A stretch of 49,275 nt of DNA from Chloroflexota bacterium (GTDB taxonomy: Bacteria > Chloroflexota > Dehalococcoidia > Lucifugimonadales > UBA3495), in the NCBI GenBank assembly GCA_002710215.1, contig PAJQ01000021.1:6961-56235 (forward strand), written 5' to 3'. The notes beneath the pieces are model-generated. The model searched no databases and had not been told where the DNA came from. It saw only the letters and a program-made list of their open reading frames with translations. Positions 16,248-25,675 of this stretch are shown here, piece after piece (positions within the stretch are counted from its first letter, which is position 1; every line of letters begins with the position of its first letter). The translations under genes were made by a program, and so were the position numbers.

Positions 16248-19200
16248 TTGAGTACGTCTCCTCTGGCAGGAATAGAAGTTGAGCTTGCCAAGTTACCCCC
16301 GGCGGTTCTGGAAGCCTACAAAGAAGCCGTGGAAACGATAGAGGCTGCTTTCGGCGAAGAGGAACTTGTCCTCTGGGCGAAAGAAGGCCTGGCCATCGGG
16401 ACCCAGACAGTTAGATCCTGGGAATCGGCGGTGGAGTACTACCGGGTAGGACCGCAAGTCTCCCGGTTCCTGTCCTTCCCTTCATTCATGCAATGGGCGC
16501 GGTGTGGTACTTACCTGGCTCAAGATTCCCCCACGCTGGCGGTGGCATTCTTCAAAGCTAGTTCGTCCATCGTGCCCAACCTCAGGCCCCAATACATACC
16601 CCGTTGGGCCGGCCTGGGCCGCAGTTTGTACAAGGGCACTTGGAAATCCAGTACCCTGGCGGCCAAGTTCTTTGAAGTCAGTCCGGACTTGGTCCGTAAT
16701 CTGCCATTCTGGGACGTGGAGGTATTCGCTTCCCTGATTGAGGCAATGTCCTACAAATCCTACGACGTCGCGGGCGAATGTCTGGTGTTGGGCCGGGACG
16801 TTTTGCCGGCGATGGGCCGGGAGCGCGAAGCCTTTCTCTCCATGGCCCGTGCGTTGATCGATGGTAGCTGGCGTGAGATTAAAACCTGTTTAGAGTTGGT
16901 GCCCAGGGCATTACAACAGGTGGACGAGAATCAGACCGGCCGTTTCCTCAAGCTGGGAGAGCGGTTGGCCAAAGTTGGCCTCCGAGATACATCCCGTTTC
17001 TTGGCCGACGGCACCCTATCCTTGAGCAAGGTTCCCGCTGGCTCCCAGGGATATATTCTGGACCTTTGCGAGACTTTGCTGGCGACTTCTCCCGAAGCTG
17101 TCCCGCCTTTCCTCAAAAGCCTTAGCGGCGTGCTGGACCGTATCACCATCAGCCAATTGGACTCCTGGTTCCACCGCGGCGTGGACCTGCTCAAGGACAA
17201 CCCGGAAAGCGGCATTGCGTTCTTTAAAGTCGAGTCCAACACTTCCGTCGCCATGCTGGAAACCCTATCATCAAGCCTGGAACTGGACCGGGTGAAGGGT
17301 ATTATCCGGCTGTATTGCAGTGCATTGTCCGGCTCGTCCATAGACATTCTGGACACCCAGGAATTGGTTCGGAAGAACATCGGTTGGGTTGATGAGGATT
17401 CTGCCGCCACCGATGGCACAAAAGTATTCCTACCCACGATCGTGGACCACTATCACGACAAGCAGGACAATTTCTCCTGGTTCAAGGTGGTTTCCACCCA
17501 TCAGGTGGGCCACTTGGAATTCGGCAGTTTCCTATTTGATTTCACCAAGCCCAGCGGACTGTTCGATGACCGCCGATTTCCGCTCGAGGAAGACGTTAAC
17601 GCCGGGAAACAGGCGGCGGAGGAGGAGGGCTTTGAGCCCACCCAATCTCTAACCGACATCGGCCGGTTCCTGTCTCTGTTCCAAGACCGCCAACTGGCGT
17701 TCGACCTCTTCACCGTGCTGGAGGACTGCCGCCTGGACTACCGGATCAAGGTGGAATACCCGGGTATACGCCGCGCCGCGAACAGGGTCCAGGACGAGGC
17801 GTTGGCCAACCGTCCGAATATTCAAGAGATGGGCGTGCAAGAAGCCCTGGTAGAGCTGCTTATCCACATGAGCCTGGAGCAGTTTACCGAACTGCCGGTA
17901 CCCATAGAGTACAAAGACGCGGCAGTCGTCTTGGCCCAGATCTTGCATGAACTGCGCAACGCCCAAGCCGAAGTGGAGGACACTGCGGAAGCCACTCTAA
18001 GGGCTTACGAGATCATTTCCCGGATCACCAAAGAAAACCCGCCGGAAGAAGATTGGGAGCAGGAAGACTTGGAGGAGCCCGGCGACTTTTCGGAAGAAGA
18101 ATATGAATCGCTCATCGATCAGTTGCAAGCCGGTCAGGACGCTTCCGGAGAGTCGGGTGAGGGAGAGTCGCGGGAGTCGCCCGAACCGGTGGACTACCGG
18201 GGAGACTTCAAGCCGGAGATGGTACAGCTATTAACTAGGTTGCAGTCCGACCAGGACCAGCAAGGCGAGGGCGAGCCGATCTCTCAGGAGATGCTGGAGC
18301 AACTCCTTCAGGAAAGCTCGGAGCTGGAGTTGGATGCCGAACAAGGCGACATCAACGACAGTATGAGCGCCTTCGCCCAGAATCTGATGAAAGAGGCGGG
18401 AACGCCGCCGCCCAACTCTCAGCCGGGTCAGGGTTACGGCCCTCTGCTGCATGACGACGACCAGGGAGGAGAGCTTGAGGCCAGGGAACCCAAGACATTT
18501 GCCTACGACGAGTGGGACTTTAGGGCCAACGACTACAAGCCGCGGTGGTGCATCGTCAAAGAGAAAACCGTGGACGAGGGAGATTCGACTTTCTACAACG
18601 ACGCTCTGAAAAACTATCTCTCTCTGTCCACTCACATCAAGCGGCAATTCGAGCTGATCATGCCCGAGAGCATGAAGAAGATCTACCGGCTGACCGATGG
18701 CGAAGACATCGACCTCAACGCCGCGCTGGAAGCATGGGCCGACTTGCGGATGAATGTCCCGCCGGACGAGAAGATCTACTGGCACCGCAACCGTAACCGG
18801 CGGGATGTGGCAGTGGTGTTCCTGCTGGACATGAGCGCATCCACGGCCGAAGCCATCGACGAAGGCCGTCAAGTCGTGGACGACCGGGACGCCCCGGATG
18901 ACCCGGTGGAGTACATGGTGTGGCTGCGCCGCCGCCGGGAAGGCTTGGTGCGCCGAAACTACAAGCGCATCATCGACCTGGAAAAGGAGAGTACCGCGTT
19001 GCTCATCCAAGCCCTGGAAGCTATTGGGGATACTTATGGTATCTACGGCTTCTCAGGCTACGGCAGAGAGAACGTGGAGTTCTACGTAATCAAGGACATC
19101 GACGAAGGATTCGGAGACAAGGTAAAGCGGCGTATCGACAAGGTCACCCCGCTCCATGCCACTCGCATGGGCGCCGCCATACGGCATTCCATCACCAAGC

Positions 19201-19490
19201 TGGAAAAAATCGACGCTACTACGAAGATTCTCTTCCTGATCAGCGACGGCCGGCCCCAAGACCGGGGCTACAGCCGGGAGGGAGTGGAGAAGGAGTACGC
19301 CGTCCACGATACCCACATGGCCCTGATAGAGGCCAAACGCAAGGACATTACCCCCTTCTGCCTCACGGTTGATAAAGCCGGGCACGATTACCTGAAGGGC
19401 ATGTGCGGCGACATGGGATACGAGGTGTTAGGGGACATTTGGGCCCTGCCGGAACGGCTGCCCATGCTGTACCGCCAGCTAACCTTGTAA
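16248..19490 (+). CDS. Large VWA-domain protein, CbbO/NorD-like partner of the AAA+ ATPase
   Basis: 1080 residues, longer than typical CbbO (about 780) or NorD (about 640). The start is TTG with AGGAGG ten bases upstream. Residues about 1-380 are a helical-repeat array ('FLSFPSFMQWARCG', 'FLKLGERLAKVGLRD' and similar segments). A middle domain contains 'LFTVLEDCRLDYRIK', typical of NorD/CbbO. A strongly acidic Glu/Gln linker (about 600-720) follows. The C-terminal VWA domain has the MIDAS motif 'LLDMSAST' at about 858-865, then 'STALLIQALEAIGDTYGIYGFSG' and 'LISDGRPQDRGY'. In CbbQO and NorQD systems this protein carries the client to the ATPase. The client here is not identifiable. It ends the coaE operon. 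Confidence 0.85.
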   Translation: MSTSPLAGIEVELAKLPPAVLEAYKEAVETIEAAFGEEELVLWAKEGLAIGTQTVRSWESAVEYYRVGPQVSRFLSFPSFMQWARCGTYLAQDSPTLAVAFFKASSSIVPNLRPQYIPRWAGLGRSLYKGTWKSSTLAAKFFEVSPDLVRNLPFWDVEVFASLIEAMSYKSYDVAGECLVLGRDVLPAMGREREAFLSMARALIDGSWREIKTCLELVPRALQQVDENQTGRFLKLGERLAKVGLRDTSRFLADGTLSLSKVPAGSQGYILDLCETLLATSPEAVPPFLKSLSGVLDRITISQLDSWFHRGVDLLKDNPESGIAFFKVESNTSVAMLETLSSSLELDRVKGIIRLYCSALSGSSIDILDTQELVRKNIGWVDEDSAATDGTKVFLPTIVDHYHDKQDNFSWFKVVSTHQVGHLEFGSFLFDFTKPSGLFDDRRFPLEEDVNAGKQAAEEEGFEPTQSLTDIGRFLSLFQDRQLAFDLFTVLEDCRLDYRIKVEYPGIRRAANRVQDEALANRPNIQEMGVQEALVELLIHMSLEQFTELPVPIEYKDAAVVLAQILHELRNAQAEVEDTAEATLRAYEIISRITKENPPEEDWEQEDLEEPGDFSEEEYESLIDQLQAGQDASGESGEGESRESPEPVDYRGDFKPEMVQLLTRLQSDQDQQGEGEPISQEMLEQLLQESSELELDAEQGDINDSMSAFAQNLMKEAGTPPPNSQPGQGYGPLLHDDDQGGELEAREPKTFAYDEWDFRANDYKPRWCIVKEKTVDEGDSTFYNDALKNYLSLSTHIKRQFELIMPESMKKIYRLTDGEDIDLNAALEAWADLRMNVPPDEKIYWHRNRNRRDVAVVFLLDMSASTAEAIDEGRQVVDDRDAPDDPVEYMVWLRRRREGLVRRNYKRIIDLEKESTALLIQALEAIGDTYGIYGFSGYGRENVEFYVIKDIDEGFGDKVKRRIDKVTPLHATRMGAAIRHSITKLEKIDATTKILFLISDGRPQDRGYSREGVEKEYAVHDTHMALIEAKRKDITPFCLTVDKAGHDYLKGMCGDMGYEVLGDIWALPERLPMLYRQLTL

Positions 19491-19520
19491 ACCACCGCCA
19501 AACGATTCGCTCATAATCAA

Positions 19521-19550
19521 AGTAGGGGCACGGCCAGCCGTGCCCCTACT
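19521..19550. terminator. Perfect GC-rich palindrome between convergent genes
   Basis: A 13-bp stem with a 4-base loop, without a strong T tract on either side. It lies between the VWA gene and cinA, which converge. It may terminate both transcripts, or be a REP-like dispersed palindrome, since a GTAGGGG core also occurs at 59-65. Confidence 0.5.
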
Positions 19551-19576
19551 GGCGTTTAACGGAGAAATTTGCTAGG

Positions 19577-20815
19577 CTACCGGCCGCCTTCCGACGAGAT
19601 TAATTTGCTTAATTCAATGAGGGCGTTGTTGGACATGCGCCTCTTCACGGTAACCCGGCGTGGTGGCACCCGCAACTCCATCTCTCTTGAACTGTTGGGT
19701 CCAACTATGGATAGGTAGGCTAGCCCGGCCGGCGGTCCATCACCGGGCGACGACCCGTCATCGCCTGCTATCCCGATACCGTAATCGGACCCCAATCCCT
19801 TCCGGACCGCTTGGGCCATGGCGTTGGCCGTCTCTTGGCTAACAGCGCCGTGCCGCTCTATGACTTTCGCCGGCACGCCGTGAGCGATCTTTACGCCGTC
19901 GCCAATGGCCACCACTCCTCCCTTGAAGTAGCTGGCGCTGTCCGGGGAGTCGGTCAGGCTGTTGACCAAATAACCCCCGGTGCATGATTCCATGGTTGCC
20001 AGAGTCAGGCCCCGCTGCCGCAGACGTATGCCTACAGTTTGCTGTGGAGTTTCTTCGTCGTATCCCCAGATGTAGGGGGCCAACCGCTCTTCAATGGCTT
20101 TTTCGACCGGGTCGATCAGAAGACGGGCGGCCGCCTCGTCTCGCGCTCGGGCGATTATCCTCAGGTGATTCCCGTCGGCCTTGGAGTAAATCCCCAGGTA
20201 GGGATTCTCCTTGCCAAAAAATTCGGATATTACTTCGTCCATTTCGGCTTCCGACATACCCATGGTTTTGATGTTCCGGGTGATTGTCACCTCGTCGTCT
20301 ACTAACTTAAGTAGCCGGGGCGCCACCTCTTCGTCCCAGATCGCGTGCATCTCCGCCGGAGGGCCGGGCATTGACACGATGATGCCACCGTCGCGTTCCG
20401 CCCACCAACCGGGGGCGGTGCCGTTGCGGTTGGTGATGAATTGGGCCGAGGGAATCAGTTGGGCTTGCTTGACGTTGCGGGAAGGCATGTCGGTTCCCCG
20501 GTCCCGGAATTGCTGTTCCAGGTGCCGAACCGCTTCTTCCTGGACTGTGGGTGTCTCCCCAAGCGCTGCCGCCACGCCTTCCCTCGTCAGGTCGTCCTGA
20601 GTCGGCCCCAGGCCACCGGTGGTGAAGATAATGTCAGAGCGTTCCAGCCCCCGGGAGAAGGCTTCAGATAGCATGTCCAGGTTGTCTCCGACGATGGACA
20701 CCCACCGTAGTTGGATCCCCAGGGCGGGCAACCTGGTGGCGATCCATGCGGCATTGGTATCCGTCAGTTCGCCCATCAAAAGCTCGGTCCCAATGGAAAA
20801 TATTTCAGCTTTCAA
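19577..20815 (-). CDS. cinA: CinA-family protein (competence/damage-inducible; NMN amidase-type)
   Basis: 412 residues from a TTG at 20815, preceded by GAGGAG six bases upstream; translation then begins 'KAEIFSIGTELLMGELTDTN', exactly where CinA proteins start. An ATG 19 codons earlier gives non-family sequence. The N-terminal MoCF-like domain has 'TGGLGPTQDDLTRE' and 'MPGPPAEMHAIW'; in CinA it hydrolyses ADP-ribose-type pyrophosphates. The C-terminal PncC-like domain has 'ATMESCTGGYLVNSLTDSPD' and 'GIAGDDG', and in active relatives deamidates nicotinamide mononucleotide to salvage NAD. Both domains look intact. It stands alone, after the terminator of the upstream ABC operon and convergent with the VWA gene. 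Confidence 0.93.
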   Translation of the reverse strand: MKAEIFSIGTELLMGELTDTNAAWIATRLPALGIQLRWVSIVGDNLDMLSEAFSRGLERSDIIFTTGGLGPTQDDLTREGVAAALGETPTVQEEAVRHLEQQFRDRGTDMPSRNVKQAQLIPSAQFITNRNGTAPGWWAERDGGIIVSMPGPPAEMHAIWDEEVAPRLLKLVDDEVTITRNIKTMGMSEAEMDEVISEFFGKENPYLGIYSKADGNHLRIIARARDEAAARLLIDPVEKAIEERLAPYIWGYDEETPQQTVGIRLRQRGLTLATMESCTGGYLVNSLTDSPDSASYFKGGVVAIGDGVKIAHGVPAKVIERHGAVSQETANAMAQAVRKGLGSDYGIGIAGDDGSSPGDGPPAGLAYLSIVGPNSSREMELRVPPRRVTVKRRMSNNALIELSKLISSEGGR

Positions 20816-20834
20816 ATAAATCTCCTCGACGAAT

Positions 20835-20865
20835 AAGGGCGCCTCGATTACGTCGAGGCGCCCTT
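20835..20865 (-). terminator. Terminator of the GldA/F/G-DUF4340 operon
   Basis: A perfect 13-bp stem (20835-20847 with 20853-20865, 5-base loop) lies 51 bases past the stop of the DUF4340 gene. The T tract on the minus strand is short (TTATT). Confidence 0.65.
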
Positions 20866-20915
20866 GCGTCATGTCTCTTCAGCCCTTAGGTTGTGACATA
20901 GATGAGCTTAGTCTG

Positions 20916-21902
20916 TCAACCCGAACCAGGGTTTGGCTTGTCCTCCGGCCGAACCGGTGGGTCCGTGACTAATGCGCTTATTCGTTTCGCCCGTTCGATC
21001 GGCATCGAGAATACTTGATAGCCACCCAGCAGGCTGGCGTAGCGGTGTTCTCCGTCGGGCGTTGTGTCACCCAGGTAAAACTCTACGTCCGCCCCTGCGG
21101 CAAGTCCCAATCGTATTTTGGTCTTGGGTGGGTCCAGACCATATTCAGCGAAGTTATCAATATCTTCCGCCAGAATATCGTCGGCTCTTGGGCCGCTGAG
21201 CATCTCAGGAGTGTTGCCCCACTTGTCCGCCAAAACCGGCTCCTCGCTTGGCTCCAGTTCTACAGGGTCCAAGATCGCCCACTGCGAGTCGGTGTCGCCG
21301 ACCTTACCGTAGGCCACGGTTTGGTCTTTCTCGGTTATCTGGATAAATACCAGTGGGTTGTCTTGCAACTGGAATAGGCGTAAGTAGGGCGGGTCGGTCG
21401 CCAGACGGTTTATCACTTGGGCCCAAATGGCGGGCACGGTGAAAAGCGTGGGATGCCCAACCAACCTAGCGTACTGGTTATTATCGTCCGGGGTATTGCC
21501 ACCCAAATGAAACTCGAAACTCTGACCGCTTGAGTCGATGACTTTAATGATCGATAAAGGAGGGTCCAGCCCGTAGGACGCTGGATTTTCGATTGTTTCG
21601 GCCAGGTCCCGGTTGACCCGAGGACCGCTAAGCAACAAAGGTGTGCCGCTCCACTTGTCCTGGAAAACTGGAATCTCAGGGTCACCTTGAATGTACCATC
21701 GATGGCCTCCCGGCAATCGGTTATAGATCGCTGTCTGACCTTCGTTAGTAACCTCGATGCGTTTAATGCTGTCTTCGTCGATGCGGTACAGCCAGGGCTC
21801 ATCCGGTTCCCGGTCGGTGGGTCCAAAGTACCGCACCACCAAGAATGTGCCACCAAACAGCACCAAGACGGCAACCAATAAGATCGATAGACGTAGGTTC
21901 AT
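20916..21902 (-). CDS. DUF4340 domain membrane-anchored protein
   Basis: 328 residues. A single N-terminal membrane anchor (about 5-25) precedes two similar halves, each with a 'W.ILDPVELE / WYIQGDPEIPVF' opening, a 'NFAEYGLDPPKTKIRL / NPASYGLDPPLSIIKV' centre and a 'FYLGDTTPDGEHRYA / FHLGGNTPDDNNQYA' end. This internal duplication is characteristic of DUF4340. The family is regularly encoded beside GldG-type proteins and ABC-2 transporters, as here: it is the last gene of a four-gene minus-strand operon. It is likely an extracytoplasmic accessory part of that transporter. Molecular function is not known. GGGAG lies 13 bases before the ATG. Confidence 0.82.
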   Translation of the reverse strand: MNLRLSILLVAVLVLFGGTFLVVRYFGPTDREPDEPWLYRIDEDSIKRIEVTNEGQTAIYNRLPGGHRWYIQGDPEIPVFQDKWSGTPLLLSGPRVNRDLAETIENPASYGLDPPLSIIKVIDSSGQSFEFHLGGNTPDDNNQYARLVGHPTLFTVPAIWAQVINRLATDPPYLRLFQLQDNPLVFIQITEKDQTVAYGKVGDTDSQWAILDPVELEPSEEPVLADKWGNTPEMLSGPRADDILAEDIDNFAEYGLDPPKTKIRLGLAAGADVEFYLGDTTPDGEHRYASLLGGYQVFSMPIERAKRISALVTDPPVRPEDKPNPGSG

Positions 21903-21987
21903 GCTAGTTCGACGTGCTCCCGCCGGGGATTAGAATCTTCCCTGTGATCAAGAAAACTATTTATCAATAGACCTATTTTTAACCAGC

Positions 21988-23838
21988 TTACCGGCGTACC
22001 CACCAGACCAGGGCTGCCATCAATCCCATTATTCCGGGCAGGAACAACCATGATGTCCAGCGTACGAAATTAAACTCGTTCTTGTTCAGGTTGAACTCCC
22101 GGAAAGTAAAAGCTTTGTCGCGGATGGATACCAGAGAGAAATCTCCAAGAAGGTAGTTGGCGGAGTTCAGGAAAAGGTCCGCACCGCCGCCTCTGCCGAA
22201 GAAGCTATTTGCTACGAAGTCGGAGTCACCGAACACCACCAGCCAGGATAACTCTGAATCCGGCGGCTGAGATGTGGGGACCGGGCTGCCTACTGGGCCT
22301 ATTCCTTGAACGAATACAGCAGGCGAGAATGGACCCCGCGGGTCGGAATCATTTCCAGCATCCGTTATTGGGTCAGCCCGCTCTAGATCAGTGATTAGGT
22401 AGCTGTTGGGCGAAGTCATGGCCAAAGGTACGGGTCTCCTAAGGCCATCGTCGATCACGATCATTGGGGATGTGGAGGGCATGAAGCTGGGTTGCAAGGG
22501 CACGCCTCTGGGAAAGACGATCTCCAGGGGCGCCTCAGGGTTGTATCCGCTAACTCTAAGGATCTGCGGATTCCCCGGCACGGATTGGCTCAAGTCCCGG
22601 ATGTATCCTTTCCCAACGACGACTCCCCAAATGGCCAAGAACTGGCGGAAAGTGTCAACAACCTCCGTGTCAGCCAAGAATATCATCCGGCCGCCTTCTC
22701 TCCGGTCGGACACGGTTCCATCGTTGTTTAAGATCTTGCCTTGCATATAACGGTTCAAAGCGGCGGCATGAGTATCGGGAAGTTCGCCGGTGGGACGGCT
22801 TATCACCAGCAACGCGGCGTCTTCCGGCACCGACACATCTGTGTCATCCGCACTCCAAGTAAGGGGCTCGACGCGATAATTGTCTTGTTCCAGGCCGGCG
22901 CGTAGCTCACTATAGCCGTCGGGACCGGAACTGTTGATGCTGCGTTCCCCGTGACCGGTCAGGAAGTAGATCGCTTTTTGCTCTTCACCGGTAGCCACCA
23001 GCATGCCGGTAACCAGATCCTGCTCCAATTGGCTGTAGGATGGATCAGTGGGCTGCACCACGTCTATCTTGTCCGAATCCAGGGACTCCACCACCACCGA
23101 CTCCGCAACGAAAGCCAGAGGCCGGGCGCCGAAGTAGGCGTTGGCGATGTCGGGCTTATAGTCCGGGTCTACCACGCGGAAAGTGAATTTTCCGGAGCGG
23201 GCCGCAAACTCTTTCAGGGTGTCCTCGACCTTTGCCCGCCTGCTGGCTTGGCCGGGGTCCGCGGTTAACGCCAAGTCTTTGTAAAACGCCGTGGCCCGTA
23301 ACGGTTCGTCCAGATCGCTGAGGATTTGCTTGGTGCGTTCAGCCAAGCTGAATTGGTTGGTGGCTGTTACATCAATCCTTTTGTTGTTCTCGAAAGTGAC
23401 TATGCCTATTAGCAATGTGATGCCGATGAACGCCGCCATCATTATTATAGAATTGACGCCGTAACGGCCGGTCCGGCTGAGAAAGGCCGCCGTCACCGAG
23501 CTCAAGAAGATTAAGCCCACCGTGCCGATGAGGACCAGGCCGACGATGATGTCGGCGATGCCGTATATGCGCATGGAGCTGACGAACGCCACGACAATTA
23601 TTCCGGAGACCAGGGCAATTACGCCGGCGATGACCATAGGAAAGCGGTAGGAGCCTATGATATCCAAAGTCGGCTCCAAGAAGCTGAAGAGGGTGCGGGA
23701 CAGTTCCGCATCTCCGGCGCCGCCTTCCGTGGGTTCCTCCGAATCAATGAGTTGTTCCGGTGAAGCCGCCTCCGATACTTCGTCCTGCCGTCCGGAGCCG
23801 CCCCGCCGCCGGCGCCAATCTCTAGGCTGTTCGCTCAT
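21988..23838 (-). CDS. GldG-family ABC transporter accessory membrane protein
   Basis: 616 residues. After a charged cytoplasmic N-terminus of about 50 residues come three closely spaced membrane segments (about 60-150), then a long extracytoplasmic region with the 'YFLTGHGERSINSSGPDGYS' and 'LLVISRPTGELPDTHAAALNRY' motifs of GldG/ABC_transp_aux proteins, and a final membrane helix near the C-terminus ('WLFLPGIMGLMAALVWWV'). In Bacteroidetes, GldA-GldF-GldG form a transporter needed for gliding, but in other phyla the family has no known substrate. GGAGGT precedes the ATG, and only one base separates it from the permease stop, so it is coupled. Gliding should not be assumed from this cluster alone. 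Confidence 0.85.
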   Translation of the reverse strand: MSEQPRDWRRRRGGSGRQDEVSEAASPEQLIDSEEPTEGGAGDAELSRTLFSFLEPTLDIIGSYRFPMVIAGVIALVSGIIVVAFVSSMRIYGIADIIVGLVLIGTVGLIFLSSVTAAFLSRTGRYGVNSIIMMAAFIGITLLIGIVTFENNKRIDVTATNQFSLAERTKQILSDLDEPLRATAFYKDLALTADPGQASRRAKVEDTLKEFAARSGKFTFRVVDPDYKPDIANAYFGARPLAFVAESVVVESLDSDKIDVVQPTDPSYSQLEQDLVTGMLVATGEEQKAIYFLTGHGERSINSSGPDGYSELRAGLEQDNYRVEPLTWSADDTDVSVPEDAALLVISRPTGELPDTHAAALNRYMQGKILNNDGTVSDRREGGRMIFLADTEVVDTFRQFLAIWGVVVGKGYIRDLSQSVPGNPQILRVSGYNPEAPLEIVFPRGVPLQPSFMPSTSPMIVIDDGLRRPVPLAMTSPNSYLITDLERADPITDAGNDSDPRGPFSPAVFVQGIGPVGSPVPTSQPPDSELSWLVVFGDSDFVANSFFGRGGGADLFLNSANYLLGDFSLVSIRDKAFTFREFNLNKNEFNFVRWTSWLFLPGIMGLMAALVWWVRR

Positions 23839-23839
23839 G

Positions 23840-24553
23840 CTACCTCCACCGCCGCGACTCTAAGGCCCTTATTGTGAGGAAAACGAAGAAGGAGGTGAGC
23901 AGCAGATAGTAAGCTATGTGTTTGGTATCGATCACACCCCTGTCGAAATCGTCGAAGTGGCTTTTCAAGCCGATCTCGTTGACGATGGTGGCCGGCAATC
24001 CGGTCAGGGTCCCGGCCGCAAAGTCGGCGAAGTAGAGCACCAACAGTATGCCCATCGCTACGACGGCGGCTACTATCTGATTGCTGGTCAGCGTGGAGGT
24101 TAGCAAACCTATGGAAAGAGCTGCCGCGCCGTACAGAATCAATCCCAAATAGCCAGACCAGATTGGACCGAAGTCCGGGTCGGCAAAGATGACCAGTAAA
24201 ATCACAAAATATACCGTCAACAATATTGTGCCCAGGAGGAAGACCAGGCTGGCTATATATTTGCCCAATACAACCTCCCAGTCCCGGACCGGTGAGGTTA
24301 GCAAAAGCTCGATGGTCCCTAATTTCTGCTCTTCGGCCAATAGCCGCATGGTGAGCGTTGGGGCCAACAAGATCAGTATGATGGTAGCCCCTTGAAAAAA
24401 GCTGCTCATCGACGCTTGCGGGAAGGGGTTGCTCAGGTCCCTCACAAAAAAGAAACTGGCTAGAGCCAGGAAAATCATAGCTACGATATAGGCGGTGGGG
24501 CTGGAGAAGTAGATCTGAATCTCTTTCCAAGCCACTGCTTGGACAGTGCGCAT
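23840..24553 (-). CDS. ABC-2 type transporter permease (GldF-like)
   Basis: 237 residues with six hydrophobic segments and the ABC-2 permease pattern: a short cytoplasmic 'VAWKEIQIYFSSPTAYIV' start, then 'LAEEQKLGTIELLLTSPVRDWEVVLGKY', the cytoplasmic signature of Nod/ABC-2 permeases, and a final membrane helix with a basic tail. It should form the membrane channel for the ATPase encoded just upstream. GAGGAG eight bases before the ATG fixes the start, and it follows the ATPase stop by two bases. Substrate unknown. Confidence 0.9.
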   Translation of the reverse strand: MRTVQAVAWKEIQIYFSSPTAYIVAMIFLALASFFFVRDLSNPFPQASMSSFFQGATIILILLAPTLTMRLLAEEQKLGTIELLLTSPVRDWEVVLGKYIASLVFLLGTILLTVYFVILLVIFADPDFGPIWSGYLGLILYGAAALSIGLLTSTLTSNQIVAAVVAMGILLVLYFADFAAGTLTGLPATIVNEIGLKSHFDDFDRGVIDTKHIAYYLLLTSFFVFLTIRALESRRWR

Positions 24554-24555
24554 CG

Positions 24556-25518
24556 CTAGAGCTCCTCGTGGGTTGTAAGTTTAAGGAAGATCTCTTCCAG
24601 GCTCATCCCCATCGTATTCATGCTAAGCAGGCTCCATCCGGCGCCGATCACCGTTCTGGAGATATCGTCCCTAAGGTCCTCCCCCTCATTTGCTTGAATG
24701 GTGTAGATCTCCTTGCCCTGGATCGACCGGTGAGACGCGCTGGCCACTCCGTTCAAGGCCCGCAACGCTGGCAACACCTGGGACACCGGACCACCGATCT
24801 CTACTTCCATCTGCTCGGATCCCTTCAACCTCTCGGCCAGGTTGTCTGGGGTGTCCTCAGCCACGATTTTACCTTCGCTTATAATCAGAACACGATCGCA
24901 AATCATGCTAACTTCGGGCAAGATGTGGGTGCTTAGCACCACGGTCTGTTCCCGGCCCAGCTCTTGGATCAGCCGCCTGGTTTCCACAACTTGTATCGGA
25001 TCTATGCCAATGGTGGGTTCGTCCAGTACCAGAACTTCCGGCTCGTGGAGGATCGCTTGGGCGATGCCGACCCGCTGACGGAACCCCTTGGATAACTTTC
25101 CTATCAAGGTTGACCGATAGTCGCCCAACCGGCATACATCGATTACCTCTGATATGCGGCGTTTGATGTCCTTTGGCGGCATCTGGCGCAGCGTTCCCAT
25201 GTATTTGAGGTAGCCGTTCACCGGCATGTCGGTATAAAGGGGGACGGTTTCCGGCAAGTAGCCCACCTTCCGCCTAACCTCCAGCGACTGCTCCACGATG
25301 TCGAAGTCGTCAAGGGTAACTTTACCCCTGGTTGGGGGCATGTACCCGGTTAAGATGCGCATGGTGGTGGTCTTGCCCGCGCCGTTGGGTCCCAAGAATC
25401 CCAGGACCTCACCTCTTTCCACGCCAAAATTGACATCCTCTATGGCCGCGTATGGGCCATAGTAGTGGGTTAGGCCGGTGGCGTGAATCATGAGTGATTT
25501 AGAGTCTTGCGTTACCAT
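24556..25518 (-). CDS. ABC transporter ATP-binding protein (GldA/CcmA-like)
   Basis: 320 residues. Walker A 'GPNGAGKT' at 43-50, Q-loop 'GYLPETVPLYTDMPVNGYL', signature 'LSKGFRQRVGIAQAIL' near 139, Walker B 'VLVLDEPTIGID' near 159, and the H-loop 'VLSTHILPE'. The last 90 residues form the C-terminal domain seen in ATPases that pair with ABC-2 permeases. It is the first gene of the operon ATPase, permease, GldG-like, DUF4340, each 1-85 bases apart. The start is uncertain: neither the annotated ATG nor a later one at codon 10 has a good ribosome site. The divergent neighbour is speD, with 157 bases between. Confidence 0.93.
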   Translation of the reverse strand: MVTQDSKSLMIHATGLTHYYGPYAAIEDVNFGVERGEVLGFLGPNGAGKTTTMRILTGYMPPTRGKVTLDDFDIVEQSLEVRRKVGYLPETVPLYTDMPVNGYLKYMGTLRQMPPKDIKRRISEVIDVCRLGDYRSTLIGKLSKGFRQRVGIAQAILHEPEVLVLDEPTIGIDPIQVVETRRLIQELGREQTVVLSTHILPEVSMICDRVLIISEGKIVAEDTPDNLAERLKGSEQMEVEIGGPVSQVLPALRALNGVASASHRSIQGKEIYTIQANEGEDLRDDISRTVIGAGWSLLSMNTMGMSLEEIFLKLTTHEEL

Positions 25519-25612
25519 AGGGTTGCATCCCGTCGTCTATTGAGTGAAAATTACTCTTGGCTAGATGGCATTAATTCGTAATCGAAAGTGATGATATTCC
25601 ATACGAATGGAT

Positions 25613-25640
25613 TTGCCAAGGCGTAGGGTAGCCCTATAAT
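25613..25640 (+). promoter_or_regulatory. Sigma-70 promoter of speD
   Basis: TTGCCA (25613-25618), a 16-base spacer and consensus TATAAT (25635-25640), about 35 bases before the speD ATG at 25676. It should drive speD and the overlapping agmatinase-family gene. Confidence 0.7.
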
Positions 25641-25675
25641 TCGCGATATGGCGTAAATTGGCCGAGGGAGGTAGG

